NCBI RefSeq assembly: GCF_004027225.2
Contig: NC_044288.2
Coordinates: 7,561,744-7,625,743 of the forward strand
Length of the DNA stretch: 64,000 nucleotides
Reading direction: 5' to 3'
DNA from: Strigops habroptila
Lineage: Eukaryota > Chordata > Aves > Psittaciformes > Psittacidae
This document shows positions 13,611-25,800 of this stretch, piece by piece. The position numbers and the translations under genes are program-made. Numbering within the stretch: the stretch's first letter is position 1; every line of letters begins with the position of its first letter. The notes below the pieces were generated by a model. That model ran no database searches and was not told the origin of the DNA. It worked only from the letters and a program-made list of their open reading frames with translations.

Positions 13611-13688
13611 GACTTGGAAACTTCATGCAGGATGTGCTGTGGTGCTTTAGTCAAGTGAAAGGAACTATAGATATTGGGGTGGCAGAAG
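13611..13688 (+). CDS. PPP2R2B: PPP2R2B alternative exon encoding a B55-alpha/delta-like N-terminus
   Basis: The exon is bounded by a good acceptor (pyrimidine-rich, CAG at 13608-13610) and a consensus donor GTAAGT (GT at 13689-13690). It encodes GLGNFMQDVLWCFSQVKG and then TIDIGVAE, ending in GAA plus one base. The block WCFSQVKG-x3-D-x2-VAE is the hallmark N-terminus of PP2A B55-alpha (PPP2R2A) and B55-delta (PPP2R2D). There it sits directly before ADIISTVEF, the sequence encoded by the common exon at 60785. Phase 1 at the donor equals that of the Bbeta2 and Bbeta1 exons. It would give a third B55-beta isoform with an alpha-like N-terminus. An internal ATG at 13625 could serve as start if the upstream exon is not used. 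The surrounding 187-codon open frame (13478-14041) is not itself a gene. I cannot say whether this isoform is annotated elsewhere. Confidence 0.8.
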
Positions 13689-16278
13689 GTAAGTCTATTT
13701 TTCCTTTTGTTGCTGCAATCAAAACCGACTCGATTGTCATGTACATCAGTCAGTGTGCAGGGAGGTGTTCGCATGTCAGTGGGAACTGCTGGCAAAGTTA
13801 CACTCTTACCGTTCTGCCTTCATTATGTACTTCTGCATTTGAAAGAGATGGGTCTCTAAAATTAGTTATTGATCAAAAACAGTCATTGAAAGCATTATGG
13901 CTTAATCACATCAACAGTCTTCGAAATAGATTTCCTTTTGGTTTTCAGCTGTTATTTACAGAATTTTTCAGAGAATTACAAGACAGCCTCTCCCATTATG
14001 ACATCTGTGACTGGAATTGGTTGGATTCTGGTTTTGAGTAACTTAAGTGTAAATTGGTGCTTTTTCTTGTATCTGGAGTTAAAATAAATTGCAGTGCATA
14101 CAATTCTACAGACAAGAATCTGTGTGGGACGGACTGATGTGGGCAGTCGCGGGATTTGGGAGCACAAAGACATCCCCTTCCATGATCAGTAGCTTTCAGG
14201 GTGGTTTGTGCTCCTCACTCACTTAGGCACTTCTGCCTCTGCAAGCACATCTGTTCGGCATTTAGCCAAGATGTGGACTGCAAAAGCATGGACAATTGAA
14301 AAGAACTAAATGCATTCAATTTTCCTGACTTTAAAGTTGAATTTTCCTGACTTTAAAGTTGAATTTATCCATTCAACTTCTTCCTATGATTGTCTGGTTT
14401 GAAAGTCTTACGAGGCATTTTCCTACATTTTCTTATTCTCCTTTCACGCTTTCATTTTCCTTTCTCTTATTGTATTGCCCATTAATACATTAGCTCTTTT
14501 CCCTTGCCATTTCATATTTTATTCCCCATTTCTTTATCCTTCAAGGATAACTGAAGCCTTGATCTCACCCCTCTTCTCTTAACCCTCCCAGTAGAGGCAA
14601 TGGTTTTGCATGTTGTACAGTGAGCGTGGTAAAACACTGGCACAAGTTGCCCAGAGGGTTGGTGGATGCGCATCCCTGGAGAAGGAGCAGGTTGGGCTGT
14701 GTGAGGTGGGTGATCGTGTCGGTGGCACAGCAGCAGCACTGGAGGTGCCATCTGTGTGTACCACGGTGTGTGCTGCCCTGCTGTCACAGTACACACCTGC
14801 ATGTGCAGAGAGTAAACTGTGTGCAGAGAAAGGAGAGGTTGTGACTTCAGAGACAGTCACTCACATTTCCAGCCAGTCTATTAAATAATCTCGTTATTGA
14901 GTCATACACAAACACACAAAGTGACTTGCCATGAAAAGTGCGTCATAAAAGACTGTCTCTTGTTTCCTGGCATGGACCTGAGATACCCAATAGCACTTGA
15001 TCTTCTGCCTTCACTCTCTGGGATGCAGAGTGAGCTGTCACCTGTAGGCAGAACAGCTTTGCATAGCTCGCAGCTCAGACCTGTTTGGTTTTCCACATCC
15101 AGAGAGGGCATTTTGAATAAAGAGAAAGATACTGTAGTGAAACAGAGAGCTTCTCGCTTCACTGGGAGCGAAGAGCACAGGTGCTCTGCATCTCTTTAAA
15201 GTGTATAAATGCAGTCATGCTGCCACCTGCCAAAGGCAGCAAGATTAGAAAGACTGCAGCTACAGGATGAGACCTAACACCAGAACTACTTGGGGTTCCA
15301 AGAGGCAACAGCAGCAGGCAAGAGCAGTGAGTGGCTTGGTCCTAAGTCAAAAACTTGTCTATAGAGTAACTAAGGAGCTCGAAAACAGGGGGGTGAGTGT
15401 TGGCAGCACGTTGTTTCCCTCACACCTGCCCCCTTGAGGCTGTGCTCTTTTCCATCCCGTGCCCCTGAGCAGGCTGTGGCAGAGCGTGGAGTGTGCTCAG
15501 ATGCGAGAGGTTTCCGCCTCGAGGAGCGGGTTGTGGTTGGAAAAGCGTTGGAAACGCTGACCCGGGTCTGTTCCCCTTCTCAGTGCTGCCGGTTCAGCTG
15601 GGGGGCCCGAGTCCGGAGCACTGCCTCGAGGGGGCCGTGCCGTGTTTTTCTGTCGCGGTTTGATGTGTGTGTCGTGGTGCGGGGGTCCCTCTCCCCCCGC
15701 TTTACTCTGTTCCCCCGGCCGGCCCCTTGGATTCGGCGCCCGGTTCTGGAGCAGCGGCCCCGGCGGGTCTCGCGGTGCCGGGGCCGTGGGGCGCGCTCGG
15801 GGCTTGTAGGGGCGGAGAGCAGATTTACCGCAGGCCCGGCTCTCCTGCCCCCGGCGCATCTCCCTCCTGCTGCCGCCGTCCCGGGCAGCGCCGGCCGCGC
15901 CTGACAGCGGCGGAGGCAGCGCCGGGACACCGCGGCGGAGCCCTCCCGCCCTCCCGGTGCTGGGGTGCGCGGCCGGGCGCGGTGCGGGGTGTGCGCGGGC
16001 AGGACGGGCTGAGTCAGCGCTACCGGCCGCGCCTCTGCCGATGCGGCGGGGCCGGCCGGGCCGGTGCGCTCGGCTCTGCCGCCGGGCCGGGTGCGTGGGG
16101 CCCGCCCGGGCGGCTCTCCGCAGCGAGCCCCCGCCGTGTAGGTTGCCCGGGCCCCGGGGGTCCTCATGGCCCGAGCAGCGGCTGCGTTCCTCCCCTGTAG
16201 AGTTTCTTTTAGTGGTTTGTGGGTTTTTTCAGTCTCTGTATGGGTTTGTTTCCTCTTTCCCCACTCGCGGTTCGGAAG
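13689..16278 (+). other. PPP2R2B intron between alpha-like exon and Bbeta2 exon, including 5' UTR of Bbeta2
   Basis: From 13.7 to about 15.4 kb this is AT-rich intron with a 22-bp tandem duplication at 14320-14363. From about 15.5 kb it becomes a CpG island that leads into the Bbeta2 exon. Open frames inside the island are due to GC-rich composition. Confidence 0.7.
14320..14363. repeat. 22-bp perfect tandem duplication (2 copies)
   Basis: Two identical adjacent units begin TTTTCCTGACTTTAAAG, at 14320-14341 and 14342-14363. A third partial match to the end of the unit (TTCAACTT on the other strand) follows closely. No function is apparent. Confidence 0.95.
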
Positions 16279-16560
16279 ATGAAATGCTTCTCCCGGTACC
16301 TGCCGTACCTCTTCCGGCCGCCCGGCGCCGTCCTCTCCTCCAGCTGCCACGCGGAAGGTACGGGCAGCGCGCGGTGGGACCGGCGGTAACGGGCCGCTCG
16401 TCGGGGAGCGGGTTGCGCCCGGAGGCGCGGCGGGGAATGGCCCCGTTTGTCCTGATGGTGCCCCGCGGGTCGCTGCCGGCCCTGCCCAAGGCGGGGGAGC
16501 AGCAGGACCGGGCCGAGGGAGACGTTCCGGTTGTGGTGCAGCGCGTTTGTCGGGTTTGTA
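15490..16560. promoter_or_regulatory. CpG island promoter of the PPP2R2B Bbeta2 isoform
   Basis: About 1 kb of very GC- and CpG-rich DNA surrounds and precedes the Bbeta2 start codon at 16279, in sharp contrast to the AT-rich flanks. It is the natural candidate for the promoter of the mitochondrial isoform. No TATA box was obvious near the start. Large open frames on both strands (up to 256 codons) reflect stop-poor GC-rich composition. Borders are by eye. Confidence 0.75.
16279..16357 (+). CDS. PPP2R2B: PPP2R2B alternative first exon, Bbeta2 (mitochondrial-targeting N-terminus)
   Basis: ATG at 16279 (A at -3) opens MKCFSRYLPYLFRPP, then GAVLSSSCHAE plus one base, before a GTACGG donor (GT at 16358-16359). 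This matches the 26-residue Bbeta2-specific N-terminus of B55-beta (human MKCFSRYLPYIFRPP then NTILSSSCHTE) at the same length. In mammals this basic, aromatic, cryptic presequence recruits PP2A to the outer mitochondrial membrane, where it dephosphorylates the fission GTPase Drp1 and promotes fission and neuronal death. That role is known for the family and inferred here. The phase-1 end joins the common exon at 60785. An in-frame ATG at 16240, in a weak context, could add 13 residues. Confidence 0.96.
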
Positions 16561-18143
16561 AATGTGGCCTTTAGTTCATCCGCGTGTTCCCGATAAAATG
16601 AAACCATCGTGCGCAGCGCTGCCTGCGTTTGATTCCTGGCGCCCTTTCCCTCCCTCCGTCAAGCCTTTTCCCAGGTCTGGGCAAAAAGAGCTCTGCGGTA
16701 TTTGGGAAAACCGAAGTGTTCTCAGCAGCGTTTGAACTCTGTATCCTCTGTGTAGGAATGCAGAGAACCGGGTCCGTGTTAGCTGAGGTTCCCTTCAGGG
16801 CACTTCTCCTGCAGGAAGGGCTCCGTGCTGGTACACAGTCCCCCGCGGTGCCTGTGTGTTTGCTGTCAGTCAGCTTCGTGGATCATCTGCAGCCGTCCAA
16901 ACAGCTCTGTGGGATCAAAATTTCGTATTGCTGCTCTCCCCTACATGGAACCACGCAATATTCCTTGTGTGCCTTTCCCGGAGTTGGCTAATGAAGGAAA
17001 TCCTTTCCTGACACCCAGCTTTGTACAGACGTGTTCATCTGATCCAAGTCTGTGCATGGATGGACCTGCCAGCCACACCCATGAGCCACGGGAAGATTCA
17101 GCTGGATGCAGCAGGGATGTGTGCTATGGCTGGTTTGGAGAGGATTTGCTCTAGGCTCTGCCCACAGTGTGCCTCTAGTGAAAGAGAAACTCTGTGGGGT
17201 GCACCTACCACGGCTCCTGATGCCGTGCCTGGAATGTCCTGAGACTGAAGATGTGGAGTGGAACGGTCAGGCTGGAAGGACTGGACAGAGGATGATGCTT
17301 GAGGCTAAATTATTACATCTCCTGTGGCTGCTGTTTTAGCCCAAGCAGACAGTATAGAGATTTTGTCTTGATTTTATTTTCTCCTAAGTTCTAAGTAGAT
17401 AAAATTATCCTGATAAATAACTCGCCCTAACTTTGGAGTTCTTTGAAAATTTCTCTTAGCAGAGGATACTTAGCTAGGTAACCTCCAGGGGAAAAGCCTT
17501 TGAATTAAGAAAAGAATACTCCTTCCCGCAGATGAGGAAGCAAGCACAAAGATGGGAAGTGAGTTCTCTAAGGTCATACGATTGCTGAACTTTGAGTCAT
17601 GCATATATTTTTTTCATCCAGAATTCAAAGAGAAATGTATTTTTGTGCCCTTTTCTGGGTGGGGTTTGAAACATTACCTGTTGTGCAGATTTAATTGATG
17701 ATTAGATGTGTGATCATTATTTCCTCCCCTTAAAATCTGCTGTTGTGCTTAGGAGATCTTTACCTGCATTATTAATTTGACAGGCAAACAACTTGAAATA
17801 ATTTTCAGTAACTTCCAGATTTTTCTGGCTGGCTGGCTGAGCAGCCGCCCTGGGAGCTGCATGAGCGCAGAGCAGCTGCAGTGCTGGGCAGAGGACACGG
17901 GATGAAAGGCAGTTTAGTAAATAGGTCTTAAATAATAATTGGTGTAAATATTACACATCTGAAAATGAATGTGTCTTTCAAGGCCTGTGAAGAACGGCCA
18001 GCACCCACGCCCGGGGGCTCTGCCAGAGCTGCAGCTGCAGCAGAGGCACAGGACAGTGACTGTTGGTGAGGATGGGCACCAGCCCGTGGTGCAGCTCCAC
18101 TCTACCCGCGTACAGAAAGCCTTTGTCCCCATCCCCGTCATCC

Positions 18144-18185
18144 CAGAGAGAGGGCAGAGCCTGCCAGAGAGAGGGCAGAGCCTGC
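18144..18185. repeat. 21-bp perfect tandem duplication (2 copies)
   Basis: Two identical adjacent units begin CAGAGAGAGGGCAGAG, at 18144-18164 and 18165-18185. Length is a multiple of three, so the local open frames show a duplicated heptapeptide, but no gene is supported. Confidence 0.95.
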
Positions 18186-19059
18186 TGGAGTTATCCTGAG
18201 GGCATGCCAGGGCGACCCCTGGCTGTCAGACCCATCCCAGCATGGTGCCCACTGCTGCGGCTGTGCCAGACACGAGTCTGCAGGGAGCCGGGTGAGCAGC
18301 AGCGAGCTCTGCTCCACTTCCAGCAGCTGGGAGCTCCACTGAAGGTCCTGAATTACCCTGGAGTAAACCCACATAAATTAAATTTGAAGCAGTGTTAATA
18401 CCACAGAATGGTATGTGCATTAGAGGTACAGCAAGATTGTGTAAGTATGCAAATATGGCTTGGTGTAACTAATAGTCTATAATTACATGAAGAGAGGCCA
18501 TTAGTTTAGGGCTGATGGAGGAGAACACTGAGTTAAGATTGAGCTTTCTGCAATAATTGCATTTCCTGATTTAGCTGTTCTTTAATTTCTCTGAATGCCA
18601 CACCAGCCCTTGCCTTTTAGAGAATATCAGACTTGCTCTAATCTCAGTTCTTATATTAATAAGGACTTGCAACTCATACAGGAATCCAACTGCTTGGTCT
18701 GTCCTTTCCATAACAGTAAATGAGGGTAACATTGTGTGGCCATGGAGAAACGGACTGTTGCTCGAGGGGAAAAGAGGTGAATTCCCTATCCAAAATGTTA
18801 GGCACGATGAAGCATGGTATGTGAAACTATTTCACCTCCCAGTGAGCTTATGGCTTTGTTTCTGTTACCTCCATTTCCCTTCATTTGTGGAGGAGGCAAA
18901 TTGCAGAGCCCTGCCCAGCTGTTCCAGCTGTCACATACAGAGATCGCTTCTTACAGTTACACTCTTCCAGTTCATTTTTTTGGCCACAGGACACAGTAAG
19001 GGTAAGATCCTTGGTTTCTGTCTAGATGGTGATGCTCTGGGAGCACTCTCATTCGGGAA

Positions 19060-19590
19060 GAAGCGAACGATCCCCTATGATTTTTCGGTTCGGAGCTCAG
19101 CTTGAAGTCTCCCAGCCTCGGGAGGGGTCACGCTGCGCCTTTGGGCCGCTCGCAGCGCAGGCACTTGGGACACCAGCGGCCGCGCTCCTCGGCCTCTCTC
19201 TGCGCTCAGGATCCCGACGGCAGCGCGGGGCGGTCGCGGCTCGCCGGGACTCATCTCGAGTCCCGCATTTCCCAATCGGAGAACGGGAAACGGGCCCGCT
19301 CCTCCTCCGGCCGCGCCGGTCGCGGCAGAGCCCTTCGGGCCAGGCTGGAGCCGCGCTCGCCCCGCTCGGTGCCGGTGTGGAGGTCCGGCGGCGGCCTCAC
19401 CGGGTGCAGGGATTCCCCCCGCCGCCCTCTGCGGCCCGCGGGAGGTGGCACCGGCCGCTCCGGCTGCACCTTTCGCCTCTCCCCCGCGGGACACCGACAC
19501 CGTCACCGCCGGGACCGGGACCGGGGCTGGGGAACGGCCACCGCAGCTGCAGCGGCTCCCTTGTTAGGGACAGGCGAAGGGCGAATGGCT
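19060..19590. promoter_or_regulatory. Orphan CpG island within PPP2R2B
   Basis: About 530 bp of dense CpG sequence lies 2.7 kb downstream of the Bbeta2 exon and 11 kb upstream of Bbeta1. No PPP2R2B exon with a phase-1 donor was recognised in it on the plus strand. On the minus strand a donor-like CCG followed by GTGAGG (GT at 19400-19399) could end the first exon of an antisense transcript. A CR1 insertion begins at its right border. It could be a fourth promoter, an antisense lncRNA promoter or an enhancer-like island; the sequence alone cannot decide. Confidence 0.6.
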
Positions 19591-19843
19591 TAACCTGCCA
19601 GAGGGGAGACTGAGATGAGCTCTTAGGCAGAAGCTCTTCCCTGTGAGGGTGCTGAGGCGCTGGCACAGGGTGCCCAGAGAAGCTGTGGCTGCCCCATCCC
19701 TGGCAGCGTTCAAGGCCAGGTTGGACACAGGGGCTTGCAGCAACTTGGTCTAGTGGAAGATGTCCCTGCCCGTGGCAGGGAGTTGGAACTGGATGAGCTT
19801 TAAGGTCCCTTCAGCCTAAACCGTCCTGTGAGTCTATAATTCT
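19588..19843 (+). mobile_element. CR1 LINE 3' fragment
   Basis: The segment begins TTAACCTGCCAGAGGGGAGA and continues through the CR1 3' blocks CCCATCCCTGGCAGCGTTCA and GGCCAGGTTGGACACAGGGG. It ends in the degenerate CR1 tail near 19843. Plus orientation, 5'-truncated, about 255 bp. Its 5' end touches the GC-rich island on the left. Confidence 0.93.
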
Positions 19844-22800
19844 CCAGTAACAACCACTGCTGAGGGGCTTTTATCAAGAATACTTTCATGTGTGGCAGCT
19901 CCACCCCATCACTGGAGCAGTTTGACCAGGGTTTCTGTGCTGGGATGTTGCTCCTGGTCCCACCGACCAGACACCTCCACACTAGTCTCTGGGCTGCCCG
20001 GTGCCAGGGCTCCCCGCAGTTCCGCACATCAAACCACCCCAGCAATAGAAAGAGCTGTGTTAAGCGTGCACATCTGAAGCTCTAGAGATATTTCCGTTAT
20101 GTGACTCTGTTTCATTCACTGCAGATGGGTTCAGCTGTAGCCTCACAGTGTTCCCATGTCATCTATATTTAGTTAGTGCTTAAATCAGCACAAAGGTACC
20201 TTCTGTCATCCCTCCCGCTCCGAAGAGACCTGATTGCTGTTCGGGGTTGTGCAGCTAGAAATGCTTTGGAGCCGGGGGGTGGGATGCAGCTGCTGGGCTG
20301 AGCTTCTGAGCAGGGTGCCTGCAGCGGGCTTGGGGTGGGGTTAGTTCAGGCACTGTGGGCAAAGCAGGTTGTGAGAGTGGCCAGGGTAACCTGCCTGTAA
20401 GAAAAATCAGGAGAATTGTCCCCACCACACACAGCTTTGCCCGTGTGCTGGTGGGATTGCCGGATCCGCTTTCCCAGCACCATGGGCTATGTTTGGCACA
20501 GACCACAGGCACAGCTCAGGGACTATAACCAGGCCTGGATGTGGTTCAGCTGCTGTCCTGGGCTGGCAGACCCAGTGGTGAATGCCCAGTGACCACCTCT
20601 CAGTTCTCATGTGCTCTCTGCACTGAGCCCACACTGGGATGTCACAGGTGGACAGTGGGCACAAAGGGCCACCAGTCCATGTGTAGAGACAGGGAAAGCA
20701 TTCCCAAAAGCAATAGTCTGGGGTTTAGCCTTTCCTTCCTCTGCAGGCAGCTTTGCTAAAGCAAGGTCACCAAAAACATCTCAGAAATCCCTTCAATGTC
20801 GTGATACCATGGTGAAACTGTGCAGTTGTATTTGCTGTACATGAGGCCCCGTTCTTACCAGGAAAGCCTTAGGTGCACCAGTGACTGTGTGACAGCACCT
20901 CAAACAACCATGTGTGATACTGTACTCTAAATAATTTTCTAATGTGGATATAAAAGAAAGGCAGGCTGTTGTAGGCTGATCTTGCTATATTTGGGAAATA
21001 AATGCACTATCAGCTTTGTAAAGCCATATGGTGGATTTATTCACATCAGCAGTTCCTTTCAAATGCAAGTTCGTGGCAGTCAGTAATACATTTTCCAGCA
21101 TACAGCTCAGCACTCTTTTTTCCTTTTTCCTTTTCTAGCATGTGATCAGAGAGCCGAGGCTGTGGCTCTGGGCAGCATGTCTTCAGCAGTAGAATTAATC
21201 ACACACATTAGCGTGTTCTTACAAACCCCTGTGGACTTCATCACCAGTTTTCATCCCCGTGCGTTTTCAGTGCTGCTTTTTCCCCTTTCTGCGCAGTGCT
21301 GCACAACAGTGTGACTTTCCTCTGGAAATGGGGCTTGTGAGACCGCTGTGGCCATCAGGCCTGCTCACCTCCGTGACTTCTGACACTTGCTCCCACTCAC
21401 CAGTCCTGGCTGCGGGCTGGAGTGTCCTGCTGGGGCCTCGGTGGCTATGCAGGGAGCAATGTGCTGAGCTCCTTGTCCTTGCAGCACTCAGTCCTTGCCT
21501 GCGTATGCCCTTGGGACTGTTGCTGGGTGCTGGAGCTTCTCTTGATACATGGTGGCTGATCTTGGCCACAAATCTTTCCCTTGTGCGTATTCTAGCCGCT
21601 TTGCCTACCTGGATAATGACACAGAGCTAAACAGTTTCAAAAAGGCCTTTTGAACATTAAGCAATGAATCTGCACAGCATCTTTATGAAGGGCACGAGCA
21701 GCAGGCTGGCCTGCTCTCCAGTGTAGATATGACAGTGGATGTTTTCTGCAGCCCACACAGGAGAGGGTCAAGAGTTGCCAAGAGATGCTTGTTTTCAGGA
21801 GAGATGCAGGACCACAGTGGCAAGTCCTATGTGCGAGCAGGTCCAGACCCAAAGACGCCTGGTGCAGAGCAAGGAGCAAGGCTTCACCCTGCATGTGGTG
21901 AGCAGGGTCTGCCTGGACCCACAGCGTGTCCCCAGGGGTTCTTGTGCCTCCCTTTCCTCATCTCGCTGGGGAGGTAAACAGTGCTCGGTCTTCTGGGGTG
22001 CTGTGCCCTCAGCGTGAGTGCACACAACTACATGGCAAACACGCTGCCTGCAGATCTACAGTCCTGCTCAGGCTGCCCTCAAATCTTTGTCTTCTCCTTT
22101 TTGTGCTGGCTTTGTGATTTTTGAAGGGTAGTTGTCCTTGAGAGGAAAGGCATTGCAGGTTTGCTGTGCTTGACATCAGTCTCCGTGTTGTCTAAACTTA
22201 AAAGCCATAAAAGTCACACTGATGAAATTTCATGTGTGGAAGACCACGGGGAATGTTTCTGATAGAATGTCATGGCCATATTTTTCTGACACAGAGTATG
22301 TGAGGGCAGGAGTGAGGGGAACTTTGCTGTTATACCCTTGATATTTTATTCTCATAAATTTGGGTCTCAGGAAAGTGGAGCACTGGAATGTCTTTGCCAT
22401 AGTCTGTTGACACAAGCTATGTATGACGGTGCATGGATGGATCTAAAATAGACTCTGCAGTCAGCAGGATTATACCTGGCTCTGGTTGGTTGTGGCAGGC
22501 TGGAGTGGAAGGGATGAGAGAGGTGAGGTGCGGGGATTGCTTGGGACATGCTGGCAGGGTCTGAGAGCTGCAGTGTGAGTGGCTGCAGTGGCTTGGGGGC
22601 AGCGAGTGTGCGGTCCCTGTCCCAAGACACCCTTCGTGGCAGTGTGGGTCTGTATCACAGCAGGCAGCGGGGTGAGTTGCCAATGTGTGAATTCAGGGTA
22701 ATTGTGCGCTACTGTCCAAGTCCCTTTTTAGTTAGCACAATTACTTGTTTTGGGTGGGTAATTGTGGTAAGGCTGCGCACAATCTGTCATCCAGCTAAGC

Positions 22801-25800
22801 ATATATATTGCCTGAAGAACAGGCAGTCAGTGTTTCATGCCTCGGTGCTATGGTGAGCGTACAGAGCATGCACTGATGGGCTGATGATGTCCATGCTAAT
22901 GAATCAATTACTCTCCATGCATGATGGTTCTTCCTTTAAATGTTCAGAAACTGTTCAAAAACATGACAAGAATGAAATCAGTTTTGTTTGTTAAATTGGA
23001 TTAAAGTACCTGGATTCCCATGTGGACAGGGGCAATTGGATTCACTGTTACTTTGGATGTGGTTCCAGTCTCATCTTGCTGGGGATAGTTGTCTGGTTTA
23101 GGAAGTAATTTTTTGTAAAGGACAATAAAATCTTAACGATCACATCATCACATTGCAATGTATATGTTCGTACGTAATGTCATGCTGACCTCCTTGCTCG
23201 TATTGATACTACGTGTAATTCGGGAGGAGGCTTTGGGAAGGGCAGGTACAGCAGGGAGCATGTGCACATGTTCGTATACCCGTGTGTGGGGCCGGTCTGC
23301 TGCTTGATTCGTGGTTTGGTCGGGGCAATTAGATTTCCTTCCCTCAGGCATTTTATAATCTGTTTAACATAACACAGTCATTTGTCTTGTTTGCTCTCTA
23401 CTTAACAGATGGATTTGTGGATTTCGTAATTACTATATGAACGTTAATCAGACGTGATATCTTTTATTAATTAACGGTTTTGCAGGTTTTTCCAAATGAC
23501 ATGAGGTAGATGATATGTAAATACTACTGACACACAAATATTAGTTTTACAACATTAGCGTTTTGAGAAGCTGTGCAAACTTTTAAGGCTCCCCGTGGTG
23601 TCTTTTGGGTTTTTTCCCCTCCCCTAAGCTACATTTCATGATTATTTTCTAATAGCACAGCTGAGTTTGTTCTGTTCATGGTTGGCCTCTCCTTAGTGTA
23701 AGGCAACCATAGATCTGGCTGACGTCCTAAGAATTCCCTATATTTATCCTGCCTATGTGGTGGTGTTCTGTCCCGTTTATATCTGTGCATGATACATCCT
23801 GTCTTTCCTCTTGGAGCTTTCCAAAAGTGAAACTCTGGTGATGAGTACAAAGGCTGCAGACCACACAAGAGTGGAAGCTTCTCCCACTTTGGCCACATTC
23901 CTCCCAAGTTGCCAGTTTCATGGGAGCCCTGGGAACGATCCATCAAATCTGAACACTGAATTTGAGGGGTTCACAGGGGGTGAGTGAATGGGAATGACGT
24001 GAGAGGGAAGGGCTGCTCTGAGGGCATTGCTGGCCACTCCTCTTGGGGTCCCTGTGAGATGCTCACATCTCCGCAGAGCCATGGCTGCCATCCCTTGTGC
24101 CAGCTCAGCTGTGTATACAGTACATACAGCACCAGAGAGGCGGGTGGATCAAAACATGTCTTGATGACTTCTTGTCATTTTTCCCATACCAAAATAGTTT
24201 CACACTTAAAATCTGCTCATTGTTAACCGAGGTGTGTGAGGCTGGGCTGGCTCTCCAGCACTCGCTGGATTTCAGGCTCAGTTCACTGCATCGCCCTGCC
24301 AACAGGCTGTGTCCTCCTGCCAAGGCAGCTGGGGAAGAAGCAGGGTTCCTGGGCAGCCCTGCGCCCGTGCTGCCTCGTGCTTTGTCACCCATCATTAAAC
24401 TTCCAAGCTCCTATGAACGTTCAAGCAGTCAGCAGGCAGGTCAGTGCTGATGGGCTCTTGCTGTTGTCCAGTTTCAGTACCGCAGCCGACAACTTCTTTG
24501 TTTTGCCTTACCCAGATCTGTGTTATCCACCAGCCTCGTTCTGAGACCATCCACCCTTCTGATGGTTGTGAAACTCCAGCTAATCCTGGTGCAGGTCAAG
24601 ACTGTTGCTCTACCAGACATGCAGTTTCCTTTTCTTAAGGGAATTAATCCTGTCTGAATGATTTGTTCTTTCCTTTTTACAAGGATGGCCAAGCTGCATC
24701 CGGGTGTTCTCCTCTCTTACACTGCTGGATGACATTTGAGGACAAGCAGAATGATTTTTATATAGTGATAATCCCAGCACCAAGTTTTACAGTTTTGCTG
24801 TAAAACTCACTGTGCTGGTGCTACAGGATATGGGTAACCCTGGTTTAATTTATACCGTGGTTTCATTACTTTTTGATGTAGCCCATGTTCAAATTAAATG
24901 AAGGCAGTCAATTAATTGCAGTTTAGGATATACAATTCAAAATGACCTAGATATGTTGGTGTCTCATACTGGCATACATCCTTTTAAATAAAATCCACCT
25001 CTGGGGCAATACAAGATTTTGCATATTTCATGCTACTTTAACAGAAATAAATGCTAAATAGTCATTCTCACAAAGAGTATCTCATGCCAGGATACTGAGG
25101 GAAGCTTCTGAGTGCTTGGTGTAAATCCACTACATGACAAACTTAGCTTTTTTTTTCTATGCTCAAACTGATCCTGATTTTTCCTTTCACTGTTTCTTGA
25201 TCATGCAGCTGATTGGTAAACAGTTTGCAGACTATTGCTTTGGGTTTATTATTATTACTACTACTGAGGTGTGCAATTGTCACCTTTGCTCTGTGGAATT
25301 GTTTCTGCCTTTGGCTTGACAACTGAAATACTTTAAGTGGGGGGGAGATGCACGAGGATCAGTTTTTGGAAGCCACCTCACCCCCATACACACCAGCAGC
25401 AGCTGGAGCGATGTGCAGAGCCCGGCCTGTGAACGTCACCTTTTGTGGCTGAACAGGGCTGTTCAGGGCTGGGCTGTGCAGTGGCTGATGAGAAGCAAGT
25501 AACCTTCAATATAATGTCACAGTATCTGTTCCACTTCAGTTCACATGTTCCCCTCCTGTATGGTGACCTCATCTAACATAAAGCATTTTGGGAGAGGTAC
25601 TCCTCTATGGAATAGTGGAATTAAATAGTGATTTTCCTCACCAACTGAAAATAAAACAGGAAAATCCAAGAAATAAAATACTGCCTTTATTTTTCTATTT
25701 TGTGCTCACTAGATCTAGTTATTCAGCCTTAGACTTCTCAAAATGGTTGTCTCGTGAACAATGTTCCCGTGTTGTCTTGCATCCTCTTTATCTCTTGTAT

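Noticed and set aside
13478..14041. 187-codon plus-strand open frame
   Set aside because: Only the stretch 13611-13688 resembles a protein (B55 N-terminus) and it is bounded by splice sites. The rest is intron read-through.
15580..16350. 256-codon minus-strand open frame in the Bbeta2 CpG island, with others of 120-205 codons
   Set aside because: GC-rich DNA is poor in stop codons. The frames are Arg/Pro/Ala/Gly-rich with no recognisable family and lie across the plus-strand Bbeta2 promoter.
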